This document shows, piece after piece, positions 34,305 to 45,323 of a stretch of 64,000 nucleotides of DNA (the first letter of the stretch is position 1; each line of letters opens with the position of its first letter). This DNA is from Aselliscus stoliczkanus. Lineage: Eukaryota; Chordata; Mammalia; Chiroptera; Hipposideridae. Below the pieces are notes generated by a model, which saw nothing but the letters and a program-made list of their open reading frames with translations, ran no database searches and was not told where the DNA came from. The stretch covers positions 47,158,771-47,222,770 of the forward strand of contig CM066737.1 of the NCBI GenBank assembly GCA_033961575.1, written 5' to 3'. Made by a program: the position numbers and the translations under genes.

Positions 34305-35040
34305 ATTCCACATATAAGTGAGATCATATGGTATTTGTTTTTCTCCGACTGACTTATTTCACATAACATAATAGTCTCTAGGTCCATCCACATTGTTGCA
34401 AATGAAACGATTTCATTCTTCTTTATAGCAGAGTAATACTCCATTGTATAAATCTACCACAGTTTCTTAATCCAGTCATCTACCAATGAACATTTCAGTT
34501 TCCAAAGTCTTGGCTATTGTAAATAGCGCTGCCATAAACATAGGGGTGCATATATTTTTTCGAATTAGCGTCTTGGATTCCTCTGGGTAGATACCCAAGA
34601 GTGGAATTGCTGGGTCATATGGCAGTTCCATTTCCAGTGTTTTGAGATAGCTCCATACTGATTTCCATAATGGCTGCACCAATTTGCAGTCCCACCAACA
34701 GTGCAGCAGGGTTCCCTTTTCTCCACACCCTCACCAGCACTTGTTGTTTATTGATGATAGCCATTCTGAATTGAGTAACTGGTGGTATCTCATTGTGGTT
34801 TTTACTTGCATTTCTCTGATGATTAGTGAGGTTGAAAATTTTTTCATGTGCCTGTTGGCCATCTGTATGTCTTCTTTAGAGAAATGCCTCTTAATATCCT
34901 CTGCCCATATTTTAATTGGGTTGTTTGTCTTTTGGGTGTTCTGTTGCATGAGTGTTTTATAAATTTTTGATATCAACCCCTTATCAGATATATCATTGGC
35001 AAATATCTTCTCCCATTCAGTAGGCTGCCTTTTTGTTTTT
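34305..35040 (-). pseudogene. L1-k ORF2, C-terminal part
   Basis: Continues the ORF2 reading left of HAL1-1. Frames 34731-34976 and 34476-34682 contain [18 protein letters not shown] and [20 protein letters not shown]. Frameshifts separate them, and the last coding words lie near 34305. Confidence 0.8.
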
Positions 35041-35132
35041 TTTGTTTTTTTGTGTGTGTTCTTTTTGTTTTTGTTTTTATTTTTATTATTATTTTATTAT
35101 TATTATTTTTTATTTATTTTTATTTTTCATTT

Positions 35133-35231
35133 TTTTTTGAGGACACTGTCACTGACCCTCATATGTGGGACCTGAACCGGGGCCGCTGGCTTCCCAAGCC
35201 AGCGCTTAACCACTGCGCCACTCGGCCGGCC
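35133..35231 (-). mobile_element. Short VES-type SINE in the HAL1-1 tail
   Basis: Reverse VES, ending GCGCCACTCGGCCGGCC. Both flanks are T-rich tail sequence (TTATTTTTTATTTTT words), so the duplication is not distinctive. It is the deepest of the five nested insertions. Confidence 0.85.
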
Positions 35232-35999
35232 TTATTTTTTATTTTTTATTTTTCATTTTTTTTTATTAGTTTCAGGTGTACAACACAATGCAATAGTTAT
35301 ATTCTTTACCCCCCAAAGTGACAAGCCCCCTCCCCCAGTTTGCCACCCCACTCCCCCCCCATATCATACACACCTATCACAACTCCCCTGACTCCCCTCC
35401 ACAGTATACTCCACATTCCGTGACCATCCACATATTCAGTTACAGTTGGCATACAATATTATACGACATCAGCTTCAGGTGTACAGAGCAGTGATCAAGC
35501 CTCTACAACATCCATGAAGTGGTCTCCCTAACAAGGCATGTGACTATCTGACACGCCACAAAATTTTTACAACATTATTATATTCCCCGAACTATGTTTC
35601 ATATCCCTGTGGCAATATTGTAGTTGTCTATTTATGCTGTCTAATCCCGTCCCCTTCCCCCCCATCCCCACCCCCCTCCCAACTAGCAACCCTCAGTTTT
35701 TCCTCTACATATACGAGTCTGTTTAGTTTGATCGTTCACTCAGCTTTTCAGACTCCACACACAAGTGAGATCACATGGTACCTGTCCTTCTCCGACTGAC
35801 TTATTTCTCGCAACATAATAGTCTCTTCACAACATTATCAATTACATTCCCAGAACTGCCCCCATATCCCTGCGGCAACATTGTAGTCCCACATACACTG
35901 TCCAAAACCTTCCCCCTCTCCCTCATCCCCACTCCCTCCCAGCCAGCAACCATCAGTTTTTCCTTTATATCAACTCTTTCTGTGTTGATTTTCTGTCTA

Positions 36000-36420
36000 A
36001 AGGGTCTGTCCATTGGTGACAATGGTGTTGAAGTCCCCTACGATGATAGTGTTACTGTTGATCTCTGTCTTTATGTCTGTCAAAATCTGTTATATGTAAT
36101 TAGGAGTTCCTATGTTGGGTGCATAGATGTTTATTAGGGTTATAGTGCCCTTCTTTATCTTTTATTGTAGTCATTTTAAAGTCTATTTTGTCCAAAATAA
36201 GTATTGGTACCCCAGCTTTTTTTTTTCTCATTTCCATTTGCAGGAAATATCTTATTCCTTCTGTAAACAGCATATACATGTGTCCTATTTTCTTATCCAC
36301 TCAGCCACTCTGTGTCTTTTGATTGGAGCATTTAGCCCATTCACATTTAAAATGATTATTGATAGGTGCATATGTATTGCCGTTTTGTTACTTGTATTCC
36401 TGGTCTTCCTGGGTTAGCTT
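36000..36420 (-). pseudogene. Residual ORF2 endonuclease fragment in HAL1-1
   Basis: Minus strand encodes SPMDRPFRQKINTE and, in another frame, ILDKIDFKM and FLQMEMRKKKAGV, all from the N-terminal endonuclease domain of ORF2. Relative to L1-k it lacks about 52 bp near 36257 and about 36 bp near 36140, both also absent in HAL1-2. The catalytic residues cannot assemble. Confidence 0.75.
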
Positions 36421-36439
36421 GTTTACCCCTTTCTTTTGT

Positions 36440-37312
36440 TTAAAAAAGCCCTTTGAACATTTCTTGAAATGCTGGCTTGGTGGTAATGAATTCCTTAAGC
36501 TTATTCTTTTCTGAGAAGCTCTTTATTTCTCCTTCAACTTTAAGTGATAGCCGTGCTGGGTAGAGCAATCTTGGTTGTAGGCCTTTATTTTGTGTCACTT
36601 TGAAGATCTCCTGCCACTCCCTTCTGGCGTGCAGAGTTTCTGTAGACAAGTCAGCTGTTAGTCGAATAGGAGTTCCTTTGTATGTAACTTGCTGTCTTTC
36701 TCTTGCAGCCTCTAGGATTCTGTCTCTGTCTTCAACCTTTGCCATTTTAACTACGATGTGTCTTGGTGTGGACCTGTTTGGGTTCAGCTTGTTTGGAACC
36801 CTCTGCACTTCCTGGACATGTATGTTGATTTCCTTTACCAGGGTAGGGAAGTTTACAGTCATTATTTTTTCAAATACATCCTTGACCCCTTGCTTGTTCT
36901 CTTCTGCTTCTGGTATTCCTATGAGTTGCAGGTGTTTGTGTTTCACCTTGTCCCATAGGGCCCTTAAACTATTTTCATTGTTTTTTATTCTTTGGTCTTC
37001 TTGTTGTGCCAACTGGGTGATTTCTGCTATTTTGTCTTCCAAATCGCTGATCCGCTCCTCTGCTTCATCTACTCTACTGGTGATTCCTTCGAGTGTGTTC
37101 TTCATTTCAGTTATTGTATTCTTTAGTTCTAACAGGTTGTTTTTTATGGTTTCCCTATCCTTCTTTATGTCCTCGATAAGTTCCTTAAACATTCTTATCA
37201 TCAGTATTCTAAACTCTGTCTCTGGAAGGTTGGTTCCTTCTGTTTCATTTAGTTCCATTTCTAGAGGTTTCTTCTGATTGTTTACTTGTGACATGTTTCT
37301 TTGTTTCCCCAT
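36440..37312 (-). CDS. ORF1: Intact L1 ORF1p of HAL1-1
   Basis: An uninterrupted 290-codon frame from MGKQRNMSQ (the frame opens upstream at 37390, but this methionine aligns with the start in L1-k and HAL1-2). Residues about 40-125 are a heptad-rich coiled coil (ELKNTITEMKNTLEGITSRV). About 130-225 is the RNA-recognition-like domain (LQLIGIPEAEENKQG, RHIVVKMAKVEDRDRILEAA). About 225-290 is the C-terminal domain with LLYPARLSLK, the YPxKLSF-like motif. ORF1p trimerises and packages L1 RNA in the cytoplasm. It is the only full-length intact protein frame in the window. Whether it is expressed is unknown. Confidence 0.85.
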   Translation of the reverse strand: MGKQRNMSQVNNQKKPLEMELNETEGTNLPETEFRILMIRMFKELIEDIKKDRETIKNNLLELKNTITEMKNTLEGITSRVDEAEERISDLEDKIAEITQLAQQEDQRIKNNENSLRALWDKVKHKHLQLIGIPEAEENKQGVKDVFEKIMTVNFPTLVKEINIHVQEVQRVPNKLNPNRSTPRHIVVKMAKVEDRDRILEAARERQQVTYKGTPIRLTADLSTETLHARREWQEIFKVTQNKGLQPRLLYPARLSLKVEGEIKSFSEKNKLKEFITTKPAFQEMFKGLF

Positions 37313-37390
37313 TCTGGCTGTCACTCTGGGATTGCTTTGATGTATTAGATAGATCACCAGGAGAGCCCTGGCTGGATCACGCAGGCACAC

Positions 37391-38429
37391 AGCTCACGGC
37401 ACAACACTTCCAGGAAATCTCCCAGTCTCAGCCTGTCCCAATCAGCCGCTTGCAGATCAGGCTGAGCAGCCCGACAACCAATCACCAGCCTGGCAACGCT
37501 GCAAGCGCAGTGTGTAGAGCGGGGACTGAGGTGGCTTGTGCACTCCCGTGTCTCAGTGAGCAGCCTGTTGGAGACAGCGCATGCCCACCAGGCGTTTCCC
37601 TGGCAACGCATCACAAGCCGTCTGGAGGGTGGGGATCAAAGGCGGCACGCCCGCTCCCGGGTCTCAGGGAGCAACCTGTTGGAATCGGGGGGCACCCGCC
37701 CAGCGTTTCCCTGGCAACGCAGTATAACCTGGGTGGAGTGTGGGGATCCAAGGCCGCATGCGAGCGCACGCACACACGCAATTCTCTGCCAATTCCACCA
37801 GACCAATAAGGTCTCGAACCTGATCCTCCATGGGAGGGCCCAAGCCTGACAAAATGGTATCCTCCCTACACCACTCGTGTGCAGGTTCCACAGCACGGGA
37901 ACCACAGTCCAAAAAGCTCCAGCCTTTGCACCAAAGGTGCTCAGTTCAGTCCATGCCCGCAGGCTCCCGGGTCTGGCTCACACAGCCACTCCCTCCACCA
38001 GGAACCAGATAAGTGCTCACCGGCGAGCAAGCCCGGGCGCTGGCCCCACTGATTCTCCAGCCGCTCTTAGCCTCACCGAGCTGAGCAAAACGAGTCCTCA
38101 CTAATTTACTGCCGGCTATCTTAGAACTCCTCTTCCTGGCAAAGGAACTCTGGGCTGGTGAGCTTGGTGTGCGGCCGGAGGGTGTCTCCCCCAACAAGAG
38201 AAGTTTCCCACGGCTGGGACCTCCCTCACGGGGCATGCCCTCTCTCGTCTCCGCCGGTCCTACCAGACCCGACGTGGCTTCCTCTTAAAGTTCTTCATTT
38301 AGTGGTTCTGTTCCTCCAGTGTTCCAGGGACCTCCAGGGTTGAATGCTGTATAATTTGCTTGTAATTTTGGTGTGATCCTGGAGGCAGTTAACACAGCGG
38401 CTATCTATTGTGCCATTTTACTGAAGTCC
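37391..38429 (-). promoter_or_regulatory. HAL1-1 5'UTR / presumed L1 promoter with two monomers
   Basis: GC-rich and CpG-containing. It carries two tandem units of about 110 bp starting near 37530 and 37640 ('ggtggcttgtgcactcccgtg', 'ggcggcacgcccgctcccggg'). The first bases GGGACTTCAGTAAAATGG on the minus strand are the full-length start. L1 5'UTRs carry internal promoters; the activity here is inferred. Confidence 0.6.
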
Positions 38430-38441
38430 CCTTTTTGTTTT

Positions 38442-41400
38442 ATTGATGATTTTCTTTGCTGTGAAAAAACTTTTAAGTTTGATGTAATCCCATATGTTCA
38501 TTTTTTTCTTTTATTTCCCTTGCCTGAGGGCATATATTAGTAAAAATATTACTCAGGGTAATGTCTGCAAACTTACTCCCTATGTTTTCTTCTAGGAGTT
38601 TTATGGTTTCAGGTCTTACATTTAAGTTTTTAATCCATTTTGAGTTTGTTCTCGTATATGGTGTAAGTAGGTGGTCTATTTTCATTGTTTTGCACGTGTC
38701 AGTCCAATTTTCCCAGCACCATTTCTTAAATAGACTATCTTTACTCCAGTGTAAATTCTTGTTTCCATTGTCATAGATTAAATGACTGTATATAGATGGG
38801 TTTATTCCTGGGCTCTCTATTCTATTCCATTGATCTATGTGACTGTTTTTATGCCAGTACCATACTGTTTTGATTACTGTATCCTTGTAGTATATTTTGA
38901 TGTCAGGTAGCGTGATGCCTCCTACTTTGTTCTTATTTCTCAACATTGCTGTAGCCATTCGGGGTCTTTGTGGCTCCATATAAATTTTAGGATTCTATGT
39001 TCTATTTCTGAGAAAAATGTCCTTGGTAGTGTGATTGGTATTGCATTGTATCAATATATTGCTTTAGGTAGTATTGATATTTTAACTATATTAATTCTTC
39101 CTATCCCTGATCATGGTATGTATTTCCGTTGATTTGTATCTTCTTTGATTTCTCTCTTCAGTGTCTCATAATTTTCTGAGTACAGGTGTTTTACTTCATT
39201 AGTTAAATTGATTCTTAGATATTTTATTGTTTTTGAAGCAATTGTAAAAGGGATTCATTTCCTGAATTCTTCTTCTGATAGTTTATTATTGGTGCATAGA
39301 CATTCAACTGATTTCTGAATATTAATTTTGTATCCTGTTAGCTTACCAAATTCGTTTATCAGTTCTAGCAGTTTTTGGTGGAGTCTTTGGGATTCTCTCT
39401 ATATAGTATCATGTCATCTGCTTATAATGACAATTTTACTTCCTCTTTTCCAATTTGGATGCCTTTTATTTCATTTTCTTGTCTGATTGCTGTGGCTAGA
39501 CTTCCAGAACTATGTTAAATAGAAGTGGTGAAAGTGGGCTGTCTTGTCTTGTTCCTGATCTTAAGGGGAAAGCTTTTAGTGTTTCCCCATTGAGTACGAT
39601 GTTTGCTGTGGGCTTATCATATATGGCCTTTATTATGTTGAGGTATGATCCCACTATTCCCACTTTGCTAAGGGTTTTTATCATAAATGGCTGCTGGATT
39701 TTGTCAAATTCCTGTTCTGCATCTATTGATATGATCATATGATTTTTACTTTTCATTTTGTGAATGTGATATATTACGTTAATTGATTTGCGGATATTGA
39801 ACCAGCCTTGCATACCAGGAATGAATCCCACTTGATCGTGGTGTATGATGTTTTTAATGAGATGCTGAATTTGATTTGCTAGTATTTTGTTGAGAATGCT
39901 TGCATCTACGTTCATTAGGGTTATTGGTCTCTAATTTTCCTTTTTTGTAATATCTTTGTCTGACTCAGGAATCAGGGTAATAGTGGCTTCATAGAAAGAG
40001 TTTGGGAGCCTTCCCTCCTTCTGTATTTTTTGGAATACTTTGAGGAGAATAGGTAATAATTCTTTTTTGAATGTTTTGTAAAATTCACCTGCGTAGCCAT
40101 GTGGTCCAGGGCTTTTGTTTGTTGGAAGATTGTTGATTACTGATTCAATTTCTTTCGCAGTAATCTGTCTGTTCAGAGTTTCTGATTCTTTTTGTTTCAG
40201 ACTTGGTAGATTGTATGCTTCTAGAAATTTATCCATTTCTTCCAGATTGTCGAATTTGTTAGCATATAGTTGCTCATAGTATTTTCTTAAAATTTGCTGT
40301 ATTTCTGTTGTATCTGTTGTCACTTCTCCTCTTTCATTTCTGATTGTATTAATTTGCGTCTTCTCTCTCTTTTTCTTGTTGAGTCGTGCTAAGGGTTTGC
40401 CGATTTTGTTTATCTTTTCAAAAAACCAACTCATGGTTTCATTGATGTTTTGTATTGTTTTTTCGTTCTGTATTTCATTTATATCTGCTCTGGTCTTTAT
40501 TATTTCCTTCCCTATACTCCCTTTAGGCTTGTTTTGCTGTTTGTTTTTTTTCGAGTTCCCTTAGGTGTAGAGAGAGTCTGTTGATTTGAGATTTTTCTTC
40601 CTTCTTTAGATAGGCCTGCACTGCTATGAACTTTCCCTTTAGGACTGCTTTCGCTGCATCCCAGAGATTTTGGGTTGTGGTGTTTTCATTTTCGTTTGTC
40701 TCGAGGTATCTCTTGATTTGTTCCTTGATCTCATTTTTGACCCACTCACTATTTAGTAGCATGTTATTTAGCCTCCATGTATTTGTAAGCTTTCCAGATT
40801 TCTTCTTATAATTGATTTCTAGTTTCATAGCATTGTGGTCAGAGAAGACACTTGATATGATTTCAATCTTCTTAACTTTGTTGAGACTTGTTTTGTGGCC
40901 TAACATGTGGTCCATTTTGGAAAATGTTCCATGTGCACTTGAGAAGAATGTATATTCTGTAGCTGTGGGGTAGAATGCTCTGAAAATATCAATTAAATCC
41001 AGCTGGTCTAAAGTGTCATTTAAGACCACTATGTCCGTGTTGATTTTCTGTCTGGAGGATCTGTCCATTGGTGACAACGGGGTGTTGAATTCCCCTACTA
41101 TGATAGTGTTACTGTTGATCTCTGCCTTTATGTCTGTCAAAATCTGTTTTATATATTTAGGAGCTCCTATATTGGCTGCATAGATGTTTACTAGGGTTAT
41201 GTCCTCTTGTTGAATTGATCCCTTTATTATTATGTAGTGCCCTTCTTTGTCTTTTATTGTAGTCTTCATTTTAAAGTCTATTTTGTCCAAAATAAGTATT
41301 GCTACTCCAGCTTTTTTTCTCATTTCCATTTGCATAAAATATCTTATTCCATCCCTTTTCTTTCAGTCTATGTGTGTCTTTCGATGTGAGATGACTCTCT

Positions 41401-41522
41401 TGTAGACAGCATATGCATGGGTCTTGTTTTCTTATCCACTCAGCCACTCTGTGTCTTTTGATTGGAGCATTTACCCTATTCACATTTAAAGTAATTACTG
41501 ATAGGTGTATATTTATTGCCAT
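38442..41522 (-). pseudogene. L1-k ORF2, endonuclease and reverse transcriptase
   Basis: ORF2 starts at 41522, 57 bases after the ORF1 stop. The endonuclease N-terminus carries TLNVNRVNAP and CCLQESHL. The 270-codon piece 40523-41335 holds the rest of the endonuclease, ending past [10 protein letters not shown]. Pieces 39931-40434 and 39496-39915 are the fingers/palm of RT ([33 protein letters not shown]), and an ADDMILY-type core is encoded near 39410. 38473-38979 continues to the C-terminal domain. Frameshifts break at least five points. Confidence 0.85.
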
Positions 41523-41578
41523 TTTGTTATTTGTATTTCTTGTCTTCCTGGGTTAGCTTGTTTTCCCCTTTGTTGTGT

Positions 41579-42493
41579 TTAAAAAAGCTCTTTTAACATT
41601 TCCTGCAATGCTGGTGTGGTGGTAATGAAATCCTTAAGCTGATTCTTTTCTGAGAAGTTCTTTATCTCTCCTTCAATTTTAAGTGTTAGCCATTCTGGGT
41701 AGAGCAATTTTAGTTGTAGACCTTTTTTTTGTGTCACTTTCAATGTCTCCTGCCATTCCCTTCTGGCCTTCAGAGTTTCTGAAGAAAAGTCAGGTGTTGG
41801 TCCTATAGGAGTTCCTTTGTATGTAACCTGCTGTCTTTCTCTTGCTGCTTTTAGGATTCTGTCTTTGTCTTTCAGCTTTGCCATTTTAACTATGATGTGT
41901 CTTGGTGTGGGCCTGTTTGGGTTCAGCCTGTATGGAACTCTCTGTACATCCTGGGCTTGTATGTTGATTTCCTTCACCAGGGTAGGGAAGTTTTCAGTCA
42001 TTATTTCTTTAAATACATTCTGAATTTCTTGCTTCTTCTCTTCTTCTGGTATTCCTATGACTCAGTTGTTGTTGGGTATCATGTTGTCTCAGAGGTCTCT
42101 GCATCTATTTTCATTCTTTTTTATTCTTTTTTCTTTTTGTTGTTCCAGCTGGGTGATTTCTGGTATTTTGTCTTCTAATTTGCTGATCGGCTCCTCTCCT
42201 TTATCTATTCTACTGGTGATTACTGCGAGTGTGTTCTTCATTTCTGTTATTGTATTCTTTAGTTCTAACTAGTTGTTTTTTATGGTTTCCCTATCCTTCT
42301 TTATGTCCTCGCTAAGTTCCTTAAACATTCTTATCATCAGTGTTCTAAACTCTGTCTCTGAAAGTTTGGATACCTGTGTTTCATTTAGTTCCATTTCTAG
42401 AGTTTTCTTCTGATCTTTTACTTGGGACATGTTTCTTTGTTTTTTCATTCTGGCTGTCATTCTGTGAATGCTTCGATGTATTAGATAGATCAC
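41579..42493 (-). pseudogene. L1-k ORF1, frameshifted
   Basis: The N-terminal 74-codon frame (42269-42493) begins near MKKQRNMSQVKDQKK. The C-terminal 140-codon frame (41579-42001) carries the RNA-binding domain (RHIIVKMAKLKDKDRIL) and LLYPEWLTLK. A frameshift and stops lie between 42001 and 42269. In the C-terminal motif an acidic residue replaces the usual K/R position (YPEW). Confidence 0.85.
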
Positions 42494-44125
42494 CTAGAAA
42501 GAAGAGAAAAGAAAAAAAGAGGACACAAAAAAAAGAAAGGGGGGGGACTCTCGGTCCTCTTTAATCTGCAGACCACTTGCTCAGGGTTGCAGTGAGCTTT
42601 CCACAATTAGCTGCTGTGTGCTCTGGAACCGTGCTCACTACCAAAAAAAAAAATATCTTCACAGGTTGTTGCAGGTTTTCCACTACTGCAAAAAAAAAAC
42701 CCTCTGTGGCCTGTCAAGGTGTGGGTCAGGCACTGGAGGCTCTGGTTGCCTCTGGCAACACAGCTCTAGATGGGTGGGGCAGCCCCCCAAGCCACCACTT
42801 GATGTGGTCAGTGGCTCCCACCAAGTCAGAGCAGCATGCACCCTGCACCAGCAATCACTCCACATAAACTCGCCAGGAAAGTCTCAATCGGATCATGCAG
42901 GTGCACCGCTCCCTGCCCAACACTCTCAGGAAAACTCAAGGTGGCTTGCGCAATCCTGCATCTCAGTGAGCAGCCTGATGGAGCCAGAAGGCACCCACGC
43001 TGCGTTTCCCTGGCAGCGCAGCACAAGCAGGGTGGAGGGTAGGGATCCAATCGGATCATGCAGGTGCACCGCTCCCTGCCCAACACTCTCAGGAAGACCC
43101 AAGGTGGCTTGCGCAATCCTGCATCTCAGTGAGCAGCCTGATGGAGCCGGAAGGAACCCACCCTGCGTTTCCCTGGCAGCACAGCACAAGCAGGGTGGAG
43201 GGTGGGGATCCAAGGCGGCTTGCACACTCCTTCGTCTCAGTGAGCAGCCTGATGGAGCCGGAGTGCACCTGCCTGGCATTTCCTTGGAAACGCAGCACAA
43301 GCAGGGTGGAGGGTCTGGACCCAAGGTGGCTTGCGCAATCCTGCATCTCAGTGAGCAGCCTGATGGAGCCAGAGGGCACCTGCCAGGTGTTTCCCTGGCA
43401 ATGCAACACAAGTAGGGCGGAGGGTGGGGATCCAAGGCCGCATGCGCATGCACGCAAGCAGGCATGCATGCACTCCTCCTCCAAGTTCATCAGACCAATG
43501 GGATGCCAGATCTGATCCTCTGTGGGAGGGCCCAACCCTGGCAAAATGGCACCCTCCTGTACACTGCTCATGTGCAAGCTCCGCACCACTGGAACAATGG
43601 TCCAAAAACCTCCAGTTTCTGCACCAAAGGTGCTCAGTTCAGTCCTTCCCCACAGGCTCCTGGGCCCGGCTCACACAGCCACTCCCTCCAACAGGAAATG
43701 TGTCAGTGCTCACTGGCAAGCAATCCCGTGCGCCGGTCCTACTGGTTTTCCAGCCGCCCTCAGCCTCACCGAGCTGAGCAGAGACTCCTCACTAATTTCT
43801 ACTGCCCGCTATCGTAGAACTCCTCTTCCTGGCAAAGCAACTCTGGGCTGGGGAGCTCGGTGTGGGGCCAGAGGGTCTCTCCACCAACCGGAGAACCTCC
43901 CCACACAGCTGGGGCATTCCCCACAGGGCTCGCCCTCTCTCATCTGTGCCCCTCCTACCAGACTTGACGTGGCCTCCTCTTTAGGTCCTTGGTTTAGGGG
44001 TTCTGTTCATCTAATGTTCAGGGGACTTCTGCGGTTAAATGTTGCATAAATCATTTGTAATTTTGATGTGATCCTGGGAGACAGTTCGGAGAGGGTCCGT
44101 CTACTCCTCCCTCTTACCGGAACCT
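42494..44125 (-). promoter_or_regulatory. L1-k 5'UTR with ~111-bp tandem monomers
   Basis: GC-rich. Four related units start at about 42940, 43103, 43214 and 43325, so spacing is 163, 111 and 111 bp. The first interval carries an extra 50-bp block that also precedes the first unit ('atcatgcaggtgcaccgctcc' at 42893 and 43044). Each unit has 'ctcagtgagcagcctgatggagcc' and a 'ccctggca' word. Long open frames (up to 265 codons) on both strands come from unit lengths divisible by three and are not genes. Presumed internal promoter. Confidence 0.7.
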
Positions 44126-44135
44126 AGTTTCTTTT

Positions 44136-44400
44136 CTTTTTAGAATTTATCATAGAGGCTTCCTAGACTTAATAAAAATATCTGGCCTTCAAATTGGCAG
44201 GTTAGTGGTGGGGTGAAGTTTCTTAGCTTTTGTTCTCCTTCCACCCCCATAACAATCATAGTTATCATGGAGGGTCTTCCCGCAAATGTAGGGAGAACAG
44301 ACTAAGTAGCCCCTGTATCTAAAAGAAATTGAATTTGCTTACCCCTGACGTCCAGAGTTACCTGGCATTCCTGGCTTGTGATGACATTTCTGTACAGGGG
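44136..44400 (-). pseudogene. ERV protease remnant
   Basis: The minus strand encodes FLLDTGAT, a stop codon, then SVLPTF. That is the active-site region of a retroviral aspartic protease (DTG triad), with an in-frame stop just after the catalytic motif. L1-k interrupts the domain downstream at 44136. In the virus it would cleave Gag and Pol; here it is dead. Confidence 0.75.
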
Positions 44401-44429
44401 CAGCAAGTGTGGCCCCAGGCCTCCTCAGT

Positions 44430-44640
44430 CACTTAGTTTCCCCTGGTGCACTTCCAGAGTGCTGACTGATTGCCTTTCTCTCTGGGAACATGGGCAGTCA
44501 ACCCTCCAGTGCCAGGGGTCTACATCTGTGTCTTGGCATAGTCGACAGTGTCTTGGAGGCGGCTTGGTACACTCCTTTGCACAATGTCCAACTTTCTTGC
44601 GCCTAAAGCAGGAACCCTTTTTTCTAAGCCCTCTAGATGG
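44430..44640 (-). pseudogene. ERV gag nucleocapsid remnant with two zinc knuckles
   Basis: The minus strand reads [14 protein letters not shown] (about 44618-44577), a CCHC knuckle whose second cysteine is Arg, followed by [18 protein letters not shown], a second knuckle with stretched spacing (CX2CX8HX4C). This identifies nucleocapsid, which binds genomic RNA, and it lies directly upstream of protease as expected. Confidence 0.7.
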
Positions 44641-45323
44641 GACTTAGACATTCCTTGGGTAACAAGGGCCTTGCCAATTGTGACTGCCATAACACCGGCT
44701 CATCATTTTACTTTAATCTGTTCCCTTTTTCTCTCCTTGAGATCCTGATTGTTATAGACCATGAAGGCCATGTCTAATAGTTGTCTTTGAGTAGGCTGTG
44801 GTCCCAACTGTAGCTTCTGAAGCTCACATCTGATGTCAGTGCTGATTGACTAATGAAATATTATCCTGAAAGGACTTGTCCATCTCGAGAGGCAGGATCT
44901 TGGTTGGTATATTTTCTCAGAGTCTCTTCTAGTCAGCTAAAAGTTAGCCAGGCTCTCACCCTTTCCTTGGATTATTTCTCTAAATTTATCATAATTTACA
45001 GGGTTTTGAATTCCTTTTTTTATGCCCCCAATTAGGGCTTCTAGAAACCTGGCAAGTCTGGCCATCCCTTCTGTGGTATTATAGTTCCAGTTAGGAGCAA
45101 CAAAAGGCACTGTGTCAGGCTCTGGGGCATTGCCTTGTGGGTTTCTGGCAAATGCCTCATCAGCCTCTGTAGGCCACTTCTAAGATGTGGTCCCTTTCAA
45201 TAGCAGTATAACAGGTGGCTAAGATAAACTGAACATCCCACCATGAGAGACCAAAGGCCAAAGTTAAAGTTTGAAACCCATCTGCAAATTTGTCAGGTCT
45301 CAGAATACCTTCCTAGTTTCTCC
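44641..45323 (-). pseudogene. ERV gag capsid remnant, multiply broken
   Basis: Several frames together carry WNYNTTEGMARLARF, IKKGIQNPVNYDKF and IIQGKGESLANF, the last matching the capsid major homology region (QG..E....F). A stop follows it at once. Frameshifts and stops occur about every 100-200 bases. Confidence 0.7.

Larger units (their letters stand above)
35041..38429 (-). mobile_element. HAL1-1: ORF1-only (half) L1
   Basis: A minus-strand element whose target-site duplication CCTTTTTGTTTT is at 35028-35039 and 38430-38441 in L1-k ORF2. Minus-strand order: 5'UTR (38429-37391), intact ORF1 (37312-36440), a short piece of the ORF2 endonuclease region (36420-36000), then a partial second copy of the 3'UTR (about 35985-35822), a full 3'UTR (35820-35262) and a long A/T-rich tail holding a VES. 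The RT and the rest of ORF2 are absent. This is the structure called HAL1 in other mammals: it must borrow reverse transcriptase from full L1s. Confidence 0.8.
33807..44125 (-). mobile_element. L1-k: full-length L1 inserted in the ERV
   Basis: 3' end at 33811 (antisense start 'aaaattagcttcaggtgtac') and 5' end near 44125. AGTTTCTTTT occurs at 33797-33806 and 44126-44135. Removing HAL1-1 (35041-38429) leaves about 6.9 kb. In minus-strand order: 5'UTR with tandem monomers (44125-42494), ORF1 (42493-41579), ORF2 (41522-38442 and 35040-about 34305), and 3'UTR. ORF1 and ORF2 keep long open pieces, so the copy is fairly young but is dead. Confidence 0.85.

Noticed and set aside
36600..37277. 225-codon plus-strand frame
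   Set aside because: Exact antisense of the intact HAL1-1 ORF1; serine/leucine-rich shadow.
42892..43440. CRISPR-like array
   Set aside because: Units are about 111 bp head-to-tail repeats without short palindromic repeats and unique spacers, in mammalian L1 DNA.
42618..43465. Open frames of 265 codons (plus) and 179 codons (minus) as possible new genes
   Set aside because: They overlie tandem ~111-bp L1 5'UTR monomers; a unit of 111 bases keeps frames open on both strands. No start context or domain.
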